Source: Costus lasius
Lineage: Eukaryota; Streptophyta; Magnoliopsida; Zingiberales; Costaceae
Direction of reading: 5' to 3'
Length of the DNA: 64,000 nucleotides
NCBI GenBank assembly: GCA_027563935.2
Contig: CM050446.2
Coordinates: 29,949,501-30,013,500, forward strand
Below are positions 33,886 through 45,601 of this stretch, piece after piece (position 1 is the stretch's first letter; every line of letters begins with the position of its first letter). The translations under genes and the position numbers were made by a program. Under the pieces are notes generated by a model that saw nothing but the letters and a program-made list of their open reading frames with translations, made no database searches and was not told the origin of the DNA.

Positions 33886-34345
33886 TCGGATCTCCTTAGT
33901 GCAACATTGCAGCCAAGGTGTTCACCGACATGGGCACTCCCCGGGAGTCCCTCTTCTTTCCCTTTCTCGGCTCCGTGCTACCAATGCAGGGAACGAGGCA
34001 ACGGGAATCCTTATCATGTATCTATATCTCATACAGATATGGCATTATGGCTATCTTTGCCTTGACTAATAGTTAGAGACCGAAGATAGCTTCATAGTCT
34101 GGCAGTTTCAAAATCTTCGCATGGCAACGGCCCTACCAACTGCCAATTACGATATCCACATCGTATGATGTCCCTAAGACCTCTGGGTCTACTGCACCGT
34201 CCGACCTCAATCGGTCCCATGCTGGGGACATCTTAAGTCCAACTCTCTTAGCTGTGGCTTCGCTTATGAAAAGGTGCGACGCACCTATATCAATCATAGC
34301 ATTCACCGATAGGGAGTTTATAAAAGAGGCGACATATAGCAACAT
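33886..34345 (-). pseudogene. Chromovirus aspartic protease, broken
   Basis: The minus strand reads SVNAMIDIGASHLFISEATAKRVGL, with active site D-I-G-A-S (usual D-T-G-A-T/S). It then reaches LGTSYDVDIVIGSW near 34133. Fragments such as PDYEAIFGL follow after frame breaks, down to the RT start. The protease would cut Gag-Pol in the particle. The DIG change may impair it; the frame breaks certainly do. Confidence 0.8.
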
Positions 34346-34348
34346 AGG

Positions 34349-35290
34349 TCATTCACTACTAGTAGAGGCAGTGCTTGAAACCAGGGGATTCAGGAGTGCC
34401 TCCTGATCCCTTACACTGCTCTCCTCTTCTGCTATTGCAGAAGGTGGGCGAACTCCGACCATCTTTGTCGGCTTTGGTGTCGCGGGCCGACTCTCCTGCG
34501 TGAATGGCTTTTTGCCCTTCACGGCGAACGAGCTCTTCATTCGCGAGGTAGAAGCCATACCACTCGTAGTGGCAGGGGCTAAGAAGGGGACATGTTCCCC
34601 GGACCTCATGTGGTCCATCATAGCTTCCGCAACCCGATACAATTGCTGCGCATAGTCCCGGATTTTCGCAACATGCCAGACTTTCTCGAGTGTTCCCCTC
34701 ACAGAGTACGTCAAGTTCTTTGGAAGGAACCGAGTCACGATCTCCATTTTAAGCCTCTCCCATGAGAGCTTATGGGCTAGATCGATCCCGAATAAGTTGG
34801 GAGTGGTCTGTGTCCGACCCCACAACGTTGCGTCTCTGAGGAGATACGCGATGCAAGCTTGGGCTTGCTCCCCCTCGAGGATCTAAATATCCTAGGAATA
34901 TGTTTCCATATCCCAATGGAAGTTCTCAACTTCCTTGGAGCAGCGTACCCCTCGGAAGGGGGCAGGCTCCGGGACATGTCATCACATGACGGTCCCCTGG
35001 CCGCAATCGGCCATGGCCGGTGCTATCGAAGCCGCCGTAGGGCGCTTCAGCCACACGACCTCTACCTGGGATGCCTCTAGCACCCCGGTAAGCTGAGTCA
35101 CCTGAGCTATGAGACGCTCGTTGAAGATGAGTAGTGTGGAGATAATCTCCACTGAGATGCAGGGATCCAGAACCCCATCTCTGACTATATCCATGAGAAA
35201 CGATAGCCTGCTGTCGGTCGAGGACTCCATTTTCACCCGAGCAAAGAGGTCACTCAAAATACAAGTACGACACTCGTACAAGTTGGAACG
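34349..35290 (-). pseudogene. Chromovirus gag, broken
   Basis: It starts near 35281, about 20 bp after the primer site. The N-terminal frame (to 34982) includes a Leu-rich helix region. A following frame reads ENFHWDMETYS and ACIAYLLRDATLWGRTQT, the capsid-like core of this gag group. It continues as LSWERLKMEIVTRFLPKNLTYSVRGTLEKV and ends near 34349. I saw no CCHC zinc knuckle. Two frames and at least two stops are involved. Confidence 0.7.
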
Positions 35291-35302
35291 CGCAGTCGTT
35301 GG

Positions 35303-35318
35303 GCTCTGATACTAAGCT
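35303..35318 (-). promoter_or_regulatory. Chromovirus primer-binding site
   Basis: Right after the antisense 5' LTR end (...GTCACA), the minus strand reads GCTTAGTATCAGAGCC. This differs from the tRNA-iMet complement TGGTATCAGAGC at one or two bases. Confidence 0.8.
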
Positions 35319-37046
35319 GTGACGTCCTTGTTTACAGTAATATTCTTTTATGGTTTTTACCCATGAGTCAACACTTGACTCGAGTCCGAATACACCCACG
35401 CAGGGGTCGCAACGGTCGAAACCGCTGGATTGGGCATGACTGGTGGAGTCAATTCCTCGAACCGACCCCTAGTCTGACTATGGACTCTGCGGAAGATCGC
35501 TGCTGTTCCAACACGACTAGATCAACGCTCGCGATTTACTGAGAATAGATATCGCTGAGTCAAATCGGGTTCACCCGAACCCAAACAGGACTCACCCGTA
35601 GCTGACTGCGCCAAACGGGGTCCTCAATAGTTTTTGAGCACACACCCGTGCCGGATAGAGAGCAGAGGGGAATAGCCAGGCGTCCAACGTCAGGCAGCCA
35701 GACCCACCCTCACGTCCACAGATCAAGCCAGCGCCCGGCGATCACAGATGGTCATCCATGCAGCATCGCATGCCGGTGACGAGGAAGATCTGGTCAGTAC
35801 CTCGCTCACATGCTGCCGAGGAAGGACGCCCGATCGAGGAACCATCACTCAGGGTCACACGCGCGTATGCATCGACAACGGACGGACGGATTGTCCTAGC
35901 ATGCCTCACATGCGTCCGCTGGCTGGCCAAAGGGTGGGCCATCCATCTCCCTCGCTTGGAAAACTCAGGAAAAAGGGGACCACACGTCGATGGCAGGAAG
36001 GAGGTTGTACAACACTCAGCAGGGCGAGCATGGGGAGGAGGCAAGAGTGGCGGACGGACTGCAGCAGGGGAGTCACACGCAACCGCGTCTATCCGTGCAT
36101 GCGAGGAAGGAACTGCTGGTTGGAGGCCGCACGAAGTCGACGCTGGCAGATGGAGGAGCTGGCGACCACCATCGCACGCAGGCAGCCACCCTCAGACGGA
36201 CGGCGTCGCACGCAGGCGATGGTAGAAAACAGAGGAAGCTCGCGCGCAGGCGAGCGGGGAAGAGAGAGAGGACGACTCCGCGCGCGGGTGGAGAAGGGCT
36301 CGTCCAACGAGAACGACACGCAGCCGCACGCAGGCGGGTCCGAGCCGGTATTTCACGCACGCAAGCGGCCGGTGTCGGACGGGGGAGAGAACAGAGATGA
36401 TCAGCGGGAACCACGTAGGTTCAACCGGGGAAGGGACGACCACCATGCAGATTGGAGAAACACCGGAAAACAAAAGGAGAAAACAAAGGGGGATACCTCA
36501 GCGATCACTCAGGCCACCGGCTTCTTCAAGTCGACGATGTGGTTGCAAATGTGCCTTCCGAGGCGGTCTGGAGGCGTCGCCGGCGTCAGAGGTGACGATC
36601 GTGGCAACGACGAACACGAGAGCAATGGAGGAATGGGGACAGCGCTGGCCGCGGCGTTCCACCACCCACCCACACCACTGAAACACCAGGGACTCTCTAC
36701 CAAAGAGGTTCAACAAGAAGAAAGTGATCGGAGAGGAAAGGAGAGAGCGCCGGTGAGCTTCGTTTTCGAAAACTCGCTGCTCAACGAGGACGACGTCTCA
36801 TCCTCATTCCTTTTCGTTGCCCCGCCCACACCGCACGAGTCAACACGGCGCCCGAGGCATCAGCTGCCCATGAGACGTCCGTGTCAGCTCCCCTTTGCAC
36901 GCAACCTCATCTGCGATTCGCCTATTGGGCGTAAGTTCCGGATCCGAATTTGGGCAGCGCCTAATTCGATCCGCCAGGTGAGCATAAGTAGGGTTGGGCT
37001 GGGCTTTTGTTTGGGCCGCGCCCAAAATCAGCCCACAGGCCTAACA
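35319..37046 (-). repeat. Chromovirus 5' LTR (1728 bp)
   Basis: On + it runs TGTGACGTCCTTG ... GGCCTAACA, and TCATG follows. It is GC-rich and CpG-rich in 35800-36900. A 436-codon open frame on + (35748-37058) spans most of it. The same region of the sister LTR is split into short frames, so I do not call it a gene. Confidence 0.92.
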
Positions 37047-37058
37047 TCATGGACATAG

Positions 37059-37331
37059 GCACATGGAGGGAGAAGAGTTGCTAATACTCCTGTTACCTCA
37101 AGTAATTGTGAGTTAGCGTCTGTCAGATCTCAAGCAATTCACGACTTTGCAGCTAATGCCAAGAAAATAGAGTTGCAAAGGATGGGAGCAAGACTATTCA
37201 AGGGGGATGTGGCTGTAGTTGAGCTGAGGCTGATGGAAAAGACTTTTGACGTCATCGATGGTGCAGGTGAGGAAAAGGTGTGCTATATTACCTTACCCTA
37301 CTCACGGTTTAGGGATTTCTCGCTCATCTAA
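37059..37331 (+). other. Orphan open frame next to the chromovirus insertion site
   Basis: An open frame of about 90 codons runs from just after a TAG at 37056-37058 to TAA at 37329-37331, in sequence richer in GC than the AT-rich DNA to its right. It contains LASVRSQAIHDFAANAKKIE, then QRMGARLFKGDVAVVELRL. GGTGCAG|GTGAGG near 37260-37271 resembles an exon end with a 5' splice site. It has no ATG near its start, and the chromovirus TSD abuts it on the left. It could be an exon fragment of a host gene or of another transposon. I do not recognise the family. Confidence 0.35.
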
Positions 37332-39242
37332 ATTCCTTTTTTTTTATTTTGTAAGGACAATAACTGTACCCATACAGTAGCGTTATAGTAACACAAGATT
37401 TAAATAGGTAATTAATTTTCTTTTATTTAATTATAAAACGACAAAAAAAATTAATTACCGTTATGAATAGTATATTCATTTATTTATTTTAATTAATCTA
37501 TTTTTTAAAACAGAATTGTTAGTTTTGTGTAAAAACAAATTTTCATCTGTGCTTTTTAAATAGAAACATATATATTATTAAAGTTTAACAAAAAAACATA
37601 TTCATCTTTTTAATAATCTATTTATTTATTTATTTTATATAAATAGAAATAATTTTTTTAATGATAATTACCACACACTTGGAGCAATTAATTGTTAGTT
37701 AATTTGCTTATTATTTTACACAGCAGCACCGCACCTTTCTGCTCCTTCGGCTACTGCTTTCTTATTTTTCAATAGATTATGAGCGGAGAGAAAAACAGAG
37801 TTTTTTTTATTATGTTTACATGAACAGAAAATTAACGGGGAACATAACAGTGTATATGATCCTTAGATTTATCATAAATTTTTATAAGACTAATTATATA
37901 CTTTAATACAATTAAATATAATTCATAATTGGTTGATTATAAATGTTATAATTGGGTATGCCACAAATTATACAGGAACATAAGTAAACAAACTTGAATT
38001 TTTCCCTCTAATATAATAAGAGTGTTGGTATCTTAGGCCCTTTGATCCGGTAAGACCAAAAATACTTGATTATACTCAAAATAATAATAATATTAATAAT
38101 AATATGAGATATTGATTATATTTGTTTGAAATGTGAACCATGTTGATGCTTACTTGTTGTGGTAACATGTGATATCATCTAATTATAGTAAATGTTGCTG
38201 CCACAATACAAACTAAAAAAAATTATAGTTTATCTATGCCCCACTTCACAAAAAAAGTACATGTGATGTTGCCCTTGATGGGTGAATCAACCTTGTGTGC
38301 TACTCAAGAATTTTGTCTCACAAAATTCTACTTTTCCTTCTACACATAAGACAAGTAGTGAGAGATATTCAACTCACAACTTAGCACTATGAGAGTAAAT
38401 AGAAAGGACTCTAGCTGGTCATGTGTATGGATAGCAAAGAGCCAAAGTGCCCAAGCACTCTTATTAGTGATTAGACTTTTATTTTTCAACAAAAGTACAA
38501 TTCTTAACTACCAATAGGCTTCTCCCTTTGGATGGATCCTTAGTTAGAAATTATTTTTTTTCTATTTCTTCTTGGTTGCATGATGCTTATTACCTAGCAG
38601 ATGCTTCAACCATTTAAAACTCTTTTATTATAGAAGACATCAAGTTATAACAAAATTCTTTTGGTCAAAATCAAGCCTGGATTGGAACTTCCCCATGTTA
38701 GCTCAACCTTCACATCAACCTAAAGAGATCTTCATTGCCACATCACTTTGAGGTTTTCACCCTCATTCCAATTCAAAACTTCTTTTTCTTTGTGTTCAAC
38801 ACAGTTTTCTTGAATGAAGAAAATGGAATGAAGTTTAAAAAGACAATATGTCTACAAAAGAATAGGTTTGTGAGGGAAAAACACTTTGAAGAACTCGCTA
38901 GAAATAAGGAACTTAGAAGGTTGAAGAAAGAAGAGGGCAAGGATAAAGTAAGATAGTCATTCAATTATATCTTTTTAGTTGTCTTAGGGTTGCAATATTA
39001 TATAAGAAATATCTATGTTATTAACTTCTTTATTGTATAAGACATAATTTCTATAGTTTAAAAGAAATAAAATGTTTGTAAGTTAATTATAACTTTTAAA
39101 ACTCCTAATATTAGTGACAACAACATCATATCTACTAAACAATAGTAGGTGCTACGGTAATAACACAAGTCTATCAAAAGCACTTTTCACATAGGCCATA
39201 TGATAAGGCATAGCTGCCCACCTTATTAATCATAAATAGCGT

Positions 39243-39262
39243 GCGTGCGTGCACACACACAT

Positions 39263-39302
<40 letters not shown>

Positions 39303-39314
39303 GTGTGTGTGTGT
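39243..39314. repeat. Composite microsatellite (GT/CA)-(TA)n-(TG)n
   Basis: GTGCGTGCGTGCACACACAC is followed by about 17 TA units and then ATGTGTGTGTGTG. The CA and TG arms are complementary, so the tract is a near-perfect palindrome and can form a cruciform. Confidence 0.9.
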
Positions 39315-40569
39315 TTTGTGATCATTAAGCCTTCATAGTCCGTTATACTATAAGCTTCTTAGTTAGTATTATATAATATGCAACTTAGTATTAGAGAGAG
39401 GATACTTGATTTCTAAATAAGATCATGTCGATTATCAAGAAAGAAGAAATAGTTGAGAACTAGATTCATGTCGAACAAAGAAATTAAGTTAATCTACTTG
39501 ATCGACATTAGGAAGCATGATGATACGTTAGTATCATATATATTATATATAATATGTCATGTAAAAATGTCATAAATTTTGTGATCCTATTTGTATTAGC
39601 TAATTATGTTCTAATAAGAACATTGTAAAAATATTTATATATTTACTAACTAGAACACATTGTACTTTATCAAGTTGAATACCAAGCCTCAAAGATGAAT
39701 GAATATTTAATTGGTAAAGATTTTAGTTGCTGATAATAAAGTTTCGTAGTCAAATCTCGCTATTATACAAGCTATATCAAGTCATTGATTCCTAATGATT
39801 TCTTCTTCCCACGCACCACCAAGTTTTTAATTTTGAAAAAAATAAAAGAACAAATTTATAGCAACCTTTTATAATGAATAAAGTGCTTCTCCTCATACTA
39901 TATTAAAATATTAATTACCAAAATATTTGAAAATCGATAATAAAATTATGAAAGAAGGAAAAAGTTACTAATTTTTAAAATACCTTAAGCTGGTTGAACA
40001 CTCGTCATACCTAAGTGTAAGGGAATATAAATTCATAAACAACGAATAAAAAATGAGCCTTTAGGACTAAAATAACTTAATTAATAGAAACAACTTATCT
40101 AAAGGACAAAAATATGTTACAAAAGTATAATTCAAGTTTATAAGAAAAATAAATTCAAATAAGATTTCTATATATAATTAGAATAGCTCTTATAAATGTG
40201 TTCACAAACTAACAAATTATGTTGAAAACTAAATCACGAAAAATATAGCAGATTTTTCATAAATTAAGCTAAAAAATTATGATTCAAAATAGAACATCTT
40301 ACCTTTAATAAAAAATCTCTTAAAATTTATTACTCAATTTGGACTTTAAGAACTATATAAAGCCCTTTCAGTAAAATTTGTTATTTTTTCTTAAAAAATA
40401 AGTAATTAAAAAATATACACTTTGAAATAAAAAAAATATATACCTCACCGTTGCTAGAAATACAGTTCTTGTACTCCAAAAACATCTTACGTATAGCTGA
40501 TTTTTCTTTCTTAATTTTTTTTTAAAAAAAAAAGTATCTGTAACTCATTAATTAGGATCGCACCATTTC

Positions 40570-41023
40570 GAGAAAATTTCCTAGCCTGGGTATGCAAGCT
40601 AGGATTTTTATGCTGGGTACTTCATTTTTGAAGTAAAATTATTATTTTCATTTTTTTTATAGAACCCAGGCTAGGATTTCTATGTTGGTGCTTCATTTTT
40701 GAAGCAAAATTTTTTATTTTAATTTTTTTTATAGAAATAATATACACACTTTAAGTACTAATATTGGGAATAGCTTAGATTATGCATAATAAGAAATTAC
40801 CCTAAACATTTCTATATAGTAAATAGTTTTTTTATTTTTATGCAATAATGTTTAGGTAATTTCTCATAATCTAAACTACTCAATATGAATACTATTGGAT
40901 AGTTTTAGAGTGTATAGATCATTTCTATAAAAAAAAAATAAAAAAAAATATTTTTTGAATAAAAATGGCAGTACCCAGCCTAGAAATCCTACCCTGGGCA
41001 CCCAAAGTAGGATTTTTTTTCTC
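40570..41023. mobile_element. Fold-back Mutator-type MITE with 9-bp TSD
   Basis: The left arm begins GAGAAAATTTCCTAGCCTGGG. The right arm, reverse complemented, begins GAGAAAAAAAATCCTACTTTGGG. The two arms pair imperfectly over most of the 454 bp, around a centre near 40820 (left CTTAGATTATGCATAATAAGAAATTACC; right complement TTTAGATTATGAGAAATTACC). CACCATTTC occurs exactly on both sides (40561-40569 and 41024-41032). A 9-bp duplication with GAGAAAA-type ends is the Mutator signature. The left arm also carries an internal duplication of its GCTAGGATTT - GGTACTTCATTTTTGAAG segment. It is non-coding. Transcription would give a long hairpin. Confidence 0.88.
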
Positions 41024-41973
41024 CACCATTTCAAGTAAAAGAAATATTTTACAATTATTAAAACTAATTATGTAGAAAAGCAAATCATTACTAAAACACC
41101 TTGAAGAGGTGTAAGACATTGTTTAGTTTTTTAAAAAAACAAAATAGTTACATACAGACCCTCTATATGATATTTTTTTATACACAAAATAAAGTGAGGA
41201 AATAAACAAAGTTTTTTAAAATATAAATATCTGGCTATTATTTAAAACACCTTAATCAAAGATTAAAAATATATTATTAAGATGTAAAATAGTTTTTAGC
41301 CACTGATCTCCAAAAATTAATATAGGTATCCATTAGAAAAACATTACTTAAGTTTTCACACAAAAAGAAGTGAAAAAAAAAGTAGTTTCTAGCCTTTGAA
41401 AACCAAAAATTAATACGGGGATCCTTTAAATGATTACTTAGTTTTTCACACAAAAAAAAGTTGAATAAAAAGCAATAACGACATCGAAACATAAACATTA
41501 TACTCTATTACTAAAAGTACCTTAAAAAGAGACGCTAAAACATCTTACATAGGACTAATTCAAGTTTTTCAATTTAAAACCTACAAAAGCTATTCCATAA
41601 GTATTTATAATATCACCTTTTTTTCCATATAAAAGAAGTATAAATAAATAAATACAAATATACAACACCTTACACATTATTAAAAAATACGTTACGTAGA
41701 AGCTAAAAATACCATAGTGGTTTTCACACAAAAAAGCAAAGATGAATAAGTTATACCAAATACTATTATTGCAAACACCTTATACTCAATGTAACTAAAG
41801 TTGTCTTTCATATGGAAAAAAAAAAATGGACTTTTAAATAATATTATTTATAATTTCACATTAAAATATGGGAAAAATTGATAGAGGCTTTCATAGAGAA
41901 AACCTTACTCATTCCTAAAAGTGACTTACCAAGTTGGAAATTTTTTTTTAGATTTAAAACTAATTTTTATACC

Positions 41974-41977
<4 letters not shown>

Positions 41978-42009
<32 letters not shown>
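41978..42009. repeat. (TA)n microsatellite
   Basis: There are 16 uninterrupted TA units. Confidence 0.95.
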
Positions 42010-42011
<2 letters not shown>

Positions 42012-43459
42012 TTTTTATATTGTTGAAAATACATTGCTCAATATTATAATGTGTATAAAAAAATAAAACACCTTAGTGATGTTCAAATCACTTAACAATA
42101 CATTCATTATGTGTTTTTAGTAATTAATTATTTCTAGTATTACTTATATGTGCTTTAAAATTTCTTAACAATATTGAAACATCTTACATCATATTGAGGG
42201 ATAAAAAATTGCATCCCCCTAAGTTCACATACATGTAACATGTGTTGAAGATTTTTTTTTTTTGAGAGAGAAAATATATTTTCAAATGACCAAAATTGGC
42301 CCAACAACATGTTAAAAAGAACTCTTAAGATTGAACCTAACTGAAGATATAGGGGTTTTTTTATTGGGAGTTCAAGATATTTTGATGAGCACATGCTCTC
42401 AGAATTAGTTAGATAAGGATTGCTAGGGGACCTCCGATTAAGAGTCCATTGAGCATTAAAATGCACAAGAAGCATAAACACATTGAAGTATAGGATTTAT
42501 TATCATTTCTTTTTGGATTTACAAAGCTTAACCAAGGGCATATCCTTGATACACATGGCGTTCTAAGCTATACGAAAGATGGTATTATCAAAAAGCTTTA
42601 AATAATAACAATAGGTACTAATTAAAAATGGTGTTTACCAAACAACTTATAAATTTTCACATCACAAGTTATAAAAGTTGGGGGTAACCAAGCCCTTAGA
42701 CTTTTATTCCAATATTGAAATTGGTCTTTAATTTATTGGAAGTTAATTACCAATATTGATGGTTATTTATATTTTTACTGTTATTAAAGGTTTGTACATG
42801 TTGACTTATTGAAAGTCACTCACTTGGTTAATCTAGATTTCATTCCGAAACTAATAAATATGATCTTATGTGGCTTATTGAAAATATTGTTAAGGTCTTG
42901 GTGTTGCTAGCTTCTGATTCATCCTATCACGTGGACATGACAATTTGATATCACCCTTGCCTAGCGGAATGTGGAGGCTTTAATCCATGATTTGTGGAGA
43001 ATGTAATCTTTGTGTTTAAACAGAATGTGGAATTCTAATCATTTATTTGCGGCGAATTTAACATTTGAATTGGTATCACTCCAATCAATGACTTATGGAG
43101 AATTTAACCTTTGAATTTATGTAACTTAGTGCTATATATGTGTGATTGCCTTTGGACTTGATAGCTTGACAGCTTTGAATATGATAACTTGGTGCCTTGG
43201 CTTTAATACCTTTGAATTAGTTGTTTAAGACACATGCAAATTCCATTTATCATCATCCTCCTATCACAAAATGCAATGTCCCCTTTGTTTTCTATCACTG
43301 CGGAGAACGGCAATCTAAAGACACTTAAGCTAATCTAGAATACAATAAAATGTGAGGAAGTGGAACAAGATTACCAACTGAAATACAATACACGAACTTG
43401 ATGGAAAAACATCTAAAACAATTTTGGTTAATTTTTTTGGATCCTGGATTTTGTAGTCT

Positions 43460-45450
43460 TCAATCATACTGAAAAATCTTCAATAAAAAAAAAAAAAATC
43501 AAAATTTGCCCTTTACATTTGATAAGGTTTCTTCTTGTTCTCCATAGGAATCTAAACAAATAATGCCAGATAAGAGATGTACTGCGTTATGAACTTATGG
43601 CTATATATAAGAAAAAAACCTGTAACCTAGTAAAACGTTTTAACAACGCAAAACTAATTGTCAAATTATTGGGAAATCTCTTATATTATAAACTTAGGTG
43701 GTACGAAAGAGCACGAGTTATACATTAAGTTTTTACATCGGTCCAAGTGCAAGAGAGCTCATTAAATAGAATAGTAACTAAATAAAAAAAAAAGTAGACC
43801 GGTAGCTAAAGTAAGAACCCAGAAAAACAGAATGCATATAGTGATTATAAATTTATAACCTCTGGCTTTGATGCCAAATTATATATTATGCCCTCACATG
43901 TCAAAACTTATGATTTAATACTAACAAAACACTAGATTTATTCAGTGTAATTCATCTCTGATGAAGGATGTTTGATTAATTTCATATAGTTCAGGCTTAG
44001 TGACTTTTCATCTTTGGTCAGCTAAGTGCAATCTGATTCTAGTCCTTTCTGTGATAGAAAATTTTTTGCGTACCCACCATTGTGAATCGAGATCTTCCGC
44101 TGCTCATTCACTATATCTTCTATAGTTCATTTATTTTCTCAAGCATAACGGGAAAGGTAGAGTGATAAAAAAGGGAATCTAAAAAGCTTGCATAAAGTAG
44201 ATCAAGAAAAGGACCCAATGGTCCCATATATATTGCTTATTGTTATCCTACTGGTCCACTTGTTTATCTTCCCTCTGAATACTTTTTATTTTATGGAACT
44301 AAACTGAGAGAGTATGACAAATGATCAACAGTTCCGTTGACTCTTAAACTGCTTAGAACAAGTTTTGACCATGAGAATGGAAGTTGCAAATGGAACAGGT
44401 CTTTCATTGTTAAGCATAAAAAAACAATTGAATACCTTCAGACTATATGAACACGAGATCCAGTTTACCATCCCATAGAACATGCAGAGGATCCAAGTTC
44501 TAGATGCAGGAGATTACATTATGCATTTAACTGTTGCTACAATTCCATTGAAGTATGGAGACAAGGGTACATGCAATACATTAACCATCTCAGCACTTAA
44601 AAAGGAATTACTCCCATTACTTAACTAGGATAACCCCTTTGGTCGTACGAGAAAATGCCATTACTCATGAACGACATAATCTGAAGGCTTTAAACCACTC
44701 ATCTATAATTTAATTAAAAGGCAAAGACATACTTGAAAAAAACATTCATCTGATCATCCATTACATAGTCTTCAATCATGTTTTCAAATATTTCATTAAA
44801 ACAAAGATTTGGATTTAAAATTGTGATTATTCCTTAGTGTTCCCCTAGGAATCTAAACAAGTAGTGCAGGAATAATAAAGATGTCGAAAGGTGCCACTCA
44901 CCACTTAGATTTCTAATAAAATAAATTAAGGGTTGTCATGTCCATTTCAAATTAACTTGTTACCATTGGCAAGGAATTTTGCTTAGATTTTCTTCTTTAA
45001 GCTTATTGTGTAATATAGGTTGATGGTGTGTCAATTTCAAGTCAACTATCCTTGCTTGAAGGGATTCATCTCTTAAGAAGGGTGTTAGATTAACAATCAC
45101 ACAGTCCAGATTGAACGACTTATTTTCCTGGTGATCCAAATGCAATCTGATTCTAGTTCTTTGTACGTGATACAAAAACATTTGGTACTCACCATTGTGA
45201 ATCGAAACAAGCTGCTCATCTAAGATATATTTTCATTAGGTTCTTCTTCAAAGAAAGTGGTAAAAAGGTTAAAAATGAAATCTTAAAATTTACAGAAAGG
45301 AGATCGGGAAAAGAAGTTTCCTATGGATTATATATTCTGAATGAGAAGCATTGTGCAAGTGTTGGTCCACTTATTTATGTCCCCTCAAAATATTTTCCCA
45401 TTTTATTCAACCAAATTGCAGACAAAAATGATATCCAATATACAATTGTA
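43460..45450. repeat. Old direct duplication, units about 43460-44330 and 44768-45450
   Basis: The blocks occur in the same order in both units: AGTCTTCAATCAT, TAGGAATCTAAACAA, ATTCATCTC-GAAGG-TGTT-GATTAA, TGCAATCTGATTCTAGT, CACCATTGTGAATCGA, and GGTCCACTTGTTTAT / GGTCCACTTATTTAT. Spacing has drifted and identity is low outside the blocks. On the minus strand both have CACAATG followed by GTGAGTACC / GTGGGTACG, like a splice donor. I could not identify a product. Confidence 0.6.
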
Positions 45451-45589
45451 TTTACTCTTTAAAATGATTAGAATAATAAAGGTTTCTGTAAGAAGTGGAA
45501 CCTGGGTTACGGGTTAACAAGGGTATTAAATAAGGGTATCACTGTGAGAAATGGTTATGCAAAGAAATACACCATGCTTTCCTTTCACA

Positions 45590-45601
45590 TGGTATCAGAG
45601 C
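45590..45601 (+). promoter_or_regulatory. Copia primer-binding site
   Basis: TGGTATCAGAGC is an exact complement of the tRNA-iMet 3' end and lies two bases after an LTR-like ...TTTCA end. Confidence 0.85.

Larger units (their letters stand above)
18687..37046 (-). mobile_element. Complete but decayed chromovirus (Ty3/gypsy), antisense, TSD TCATG
   Basis: The two LTRs are 18687-29535 (interrupted by a copia element) and 35319-37046 (1728 bp). TCATG flanks the whole element at 18682-18686 and 37047-37051. In element sense the order is 5' LTR (35319-37046), primer site, gag, protease, RT, RNase H, integrase, chromodomain, polypurine tract and 3' LTR. The primer site reads TTAGTATCAGAGC next to the 5' LTR, close to the tRNA-iMet type. 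A chromodomain-like tail marks it as a chromovirus; wording of RT and RNase H suggests the Galadriel group, which is inference. LTR-LTR differences are near 10% in the first 100 bp, mostly transitions, so it is much older than the copia insert. Confidence 0.92.
37332..45500. other. AT-rich gene-poor DNA
   Basis: Composition is strongly AT-rich, with long A and T runs. Open frames are short and low-complexity, and none has recognisable motifs. Structured parts are a composite microsatellite (about 39243-39314), a Mutator-type fold-back MITE (40570-41023), a (TA)n tract (41978-42009) and an old direct duplication (about 43460-45450). The rest shows nothing I can support. Confidence 0.6.

Noticed and set aside
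38735..38956. 73-codon ORF in AT-rich DNA
   Set aside because: A Phe-rich then Lys-rich low-complexity product with no motif; expected by chance in such sequence.
44960..45181. 73-codon antisense ORF
   Set aside because: The duplicated unit (about 43900-44080) does not keep the frame, so coding is not supported.
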